Assembly (NCBI GenBank): GCA_013042695.1
Contig: JABDPQ010000654.1
Span: 1-6,932, forward strand
Reading direction: 5' to 3'
Source of the DNA: Desulfobacterales bacterium
GTDB taxonomy: Bacteria; Desulfobacterota; Desulfobulbia; Desulfobulbales; Desulfocapsaceae
Length of the DNA stretch: 6,932 nt
This document shows, piece by piece, positions 5,798 to 6,932 of the stretch. The notes below the pieces were generated by a model. That model saw nothing but the letters and a program-made list of their open reading frames with translations. It had not been told where the DNA came from and searched no databases. Position numbers and translations under genes: made by a program. The first letter of the stretch is position 1. Each line of letters begins with the position of its first letter.

Positions 5798-6796
5798 ATG
5801 ATCGAACTACTTAATAACCAATTGACCTTCCGGTTTCCGGAGGTCCATCAGAAGGCAGTGTGCCACATTGATTTTCAACGCACGCTGCGTATCCCGGATG
5901 ACAACCGGGAATATCCCCTGCCCCCGGGCTTGGGGAATTTTCCGGTGGAGCATGTGGACGACTTCGCGGACAGGCTACCGGAGACTTGGCGAGCACATGG
6001 CGGCGCATTCATTCCCATGTACCAATCCGAGGCGCTGTGGATCAATTTTTCAGGCGACTACCCCTGTGCTATCAAGATTGCCGCTGGCAAGATTGATGCG
6101 GTTTCCGGGGGATCATGGTGCGATGGTCTTACTGCTGACCCGCAAGACTATGCAGTCATACCGGAACAGCCCTGGCTAGATGGTTTCAACGTCTCGGAAG
6201 ATTATATTCGGCAGTTTGTCGCCATGCCGCTCGGTGAAGGCTTCACTGCCGAAGAGCAGATTACGGGCAAGGCTGAACACGGCGGGCTTCAGATTATCGT
6301 CTATCCGATGAAATATGATGTGTACGTCGAACAGTTCGAGCGAACTGTGGAAGCAGACCTTGATTACATGGAGATGCCGATGTTCAGCCGTACAGTCTGC
6401 GAATCGGCTACCCCGGATATGGGCCTGGCTCCTGGCGGCCTCATGCGGCAGAAGATCTATGAAGACGAATACGGTATTGATGCATGGGATCAGGCCAATG
6501 GCTACCGGTGCTTCATTCACCTGGCCAATAGCGAACAATACCTGGCAATCACAGGACACCGGCCGCCACATAAACCACCAACCGCCAGTGATTACACGAG
6601 CGCCGGACTGCCCTGGTTCGGCTACTATGATGACAGCAAGGCACTTTCTGGTTCTGACACTTTGAGCAAGCTGACCAACGTCGCTACTAAGGCAATCGAG
6701 AAAGGCAAGGGACTTCTACCAAACAACGATCCGGTTCAGCCCAAGACCGTTAAGATAATCAGCAAAGGCAATGTGGTTCGGGATGGGGAGTTCTGA
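5798..6796 (+). CDS. Conserved-looking protein of unknown function (332 residues)
   Basis: I cannot name this family. Seen: a soluble, complete protein without a signal peptide or membrane segment. It is rich in aromatic, proline and acidic residues, with compact patches that look like conserved core: DFQRTLRIPDD (25-35), YPLPPGLGNFP (39-49), MYQSEALWINF (74-84), PQDYAVIPEQPWLDGF (115-130), RQFVAMPLGEGFTAEEQITG (138-157), GGLQIIVYPMK (162-172) and MGLAPGGLMRQKIYEDEYG (208-226). The tail after about residue 285 is basic and of simpler composition. No catalytic motif of a known nuclease, protease, kinase or ATPase is evident. The cysteines (22, 90, 108, 201, 238) do not form a CxxC pair. It is translated from a strong ribosome site 17 bases after the Xre gene and is presumably controlled by it. 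Given the neighbouring helicase operon it could be a defence effector or an unrelated accessory gene; this is inference only. Confidence 0.9.
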   Translation: MIELLNNQLTFRFPEVHQKAVCHIDFQRTLRIPDDNREYPLPPGLGNFPVEHVDDFADRLPETWRAHGGAFIPMYQSEALWINFSGDYPCAIKIAAGKIDAVSGGSWCDGLTADPQDYAVIPEQPWLDGFNVSEDYIRQFVAMPLGEGFTAEEQITGKAEHGGLQIIVYPMKYDVYVEQFERTVEADLDYMEMPMFSRTVCESATPDMGLAPGGLMRQKIYEDEYGIDAWDQANGYRCFIHLANSEQYLAITGHRPPHKPPTASDYTSAGLPWFGYYDDSKALSGSDTLSKLTNVATKAIEKGKGLLPNNDPVQPKTVKIISKGNVVRDGEF

Positions 6797-6819
6797 GCAA
6801 GCCCACACCCCGAACCACA
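6772..6819 (+). repeat. Stem-loop with 11-bp arms spanning the stop codon of the 332-residue gene
   Basis: TGTGGTTCGGG (6772-6782) and its exact complement CCCGAACCACA (6809-6819) enclose 26 bases that contain the TGA at 6794-6796 and a smaller inner TGGG/CCCA pairing. No T-run follows (CTTTGG), so it is not a standard intrinsic terminator. It may protect the message, or reduce read-through to the gene at 6850. Confidence 0.6.
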
Positions 6820-6849
6820 CTTTGGAAATGGTGATATAGAGATATTAAG

Positions 6850-6932
6850 ATGAGTTTTCAGATCAACCAATTTGCGCTATTCATGGCGTGCTTCATAGGG
6901 CTTGTCGCTATTTCTGCCTATAGCGTCAGAAC
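6850..6932 (+). CDS. Start of a further gene with a hydrophobic N-terminus (partial)
   Basis: Twenty-seven codons from ATG at 6850 run open to the right edge, beginning MSFQINQFALFMACFIGLVA. Residues 8-24 form one hydrophobic stretch, which fits a signal anchor or a first membrane helix; there is no charged n-region to make a clear cleavable signal. It starts 53 bases after the preceding stop, with only a poor ribosome site (purine-rich GAGATATTAAG) and the stem-loop in between. It could be the third gene of the Xre operon. An in-frame ATG at residue 12 is an alternative start. The fragment is too short to identify the protein. Confidence 0.5.
   Translation, partial: MSFQINQFALFMACFIGLVAISAYSVR

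Noticed and set aside
5811..6665. Frames of 65-131 codons overlapping the 332-residue gene on both strands
   Set aside because: They are shadows of the 5798-6796 gene, which has the strong ribosome site and a coherent protein-like sequence.
6797..6849. Intrinsic terminator after the 332-residue gene
   Set aside because: The stem-loop at 6772-6819 is followed by CTTTGG, not a T-run, and the next open frame begins soon after.

Overview
The window looks like part of an accessory (probably defence-type) region of a bacterium. It is tentatively a gammaproteobacterium: coding DNA is close to half G+C, one gene has a clear purine-rich Shine-Dalgarno, and the 116-residue Xre regulator is of a style I associate with gammaproteobacteria. 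No rRNA, tRNA, transposase or CRISPR array is visible, so the taxonomic placement is weak.

Layout. About 71% of the window (4958 down to 1, minus strand) is one uninterrupted reading frame for a very large superfamily 2 helicase. It has Walker A, a DELH box, motifs V/VI, several paired-cysteine zinc-finger-like sites and a C-terminal four-cysteine DUF1998 domain. It runs off the left edge after 1652 codons. Directly upstream in the same operon, two bases away, is a 72-residue Cro/C1-type (YozG-like) helix-turn-helix protein. Positions 5180-5429 form an A+T-rich divergent control region with direct and inverted repeats. On the right, on the plus strand, an Xre regulator (5430-5780), a 332-residue protein of unknown function (5798-6796) and the first 27 codons of a further gene (6850 onward) form a second, divergent unit.

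How the genes may work together. Single-chain helicase-DUF1998 proteins of this size are the hallmark (DruE) of Druantia anti-phage systems. Related split or shorter forms are DrmA/DrmB of DISARM and MrfA of Bacillus DNA repair. The left operon is therefore best read as a phage-defence or DNA-processing helicase with its own small regulator. No recognised Druantia or DISARM partner is visible here; one could lie beyond the left edge. The right operon has its own Xre protein, probably autoregulated, followed by an uncharacterised protein that may be the effector or cargo.

The most striking non-coding signal is a 40-bp palindrome at 5401-5440 (17-bp perfect arms, 6-bp centre). Its right arm is also the first codons of the Xre gene. 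It contains a -10-like TACAAT placed so that transcription could start at the ATG, giving a leaderless message. A transcript entering from upstream would instead fold the start codon into a long hairpin.
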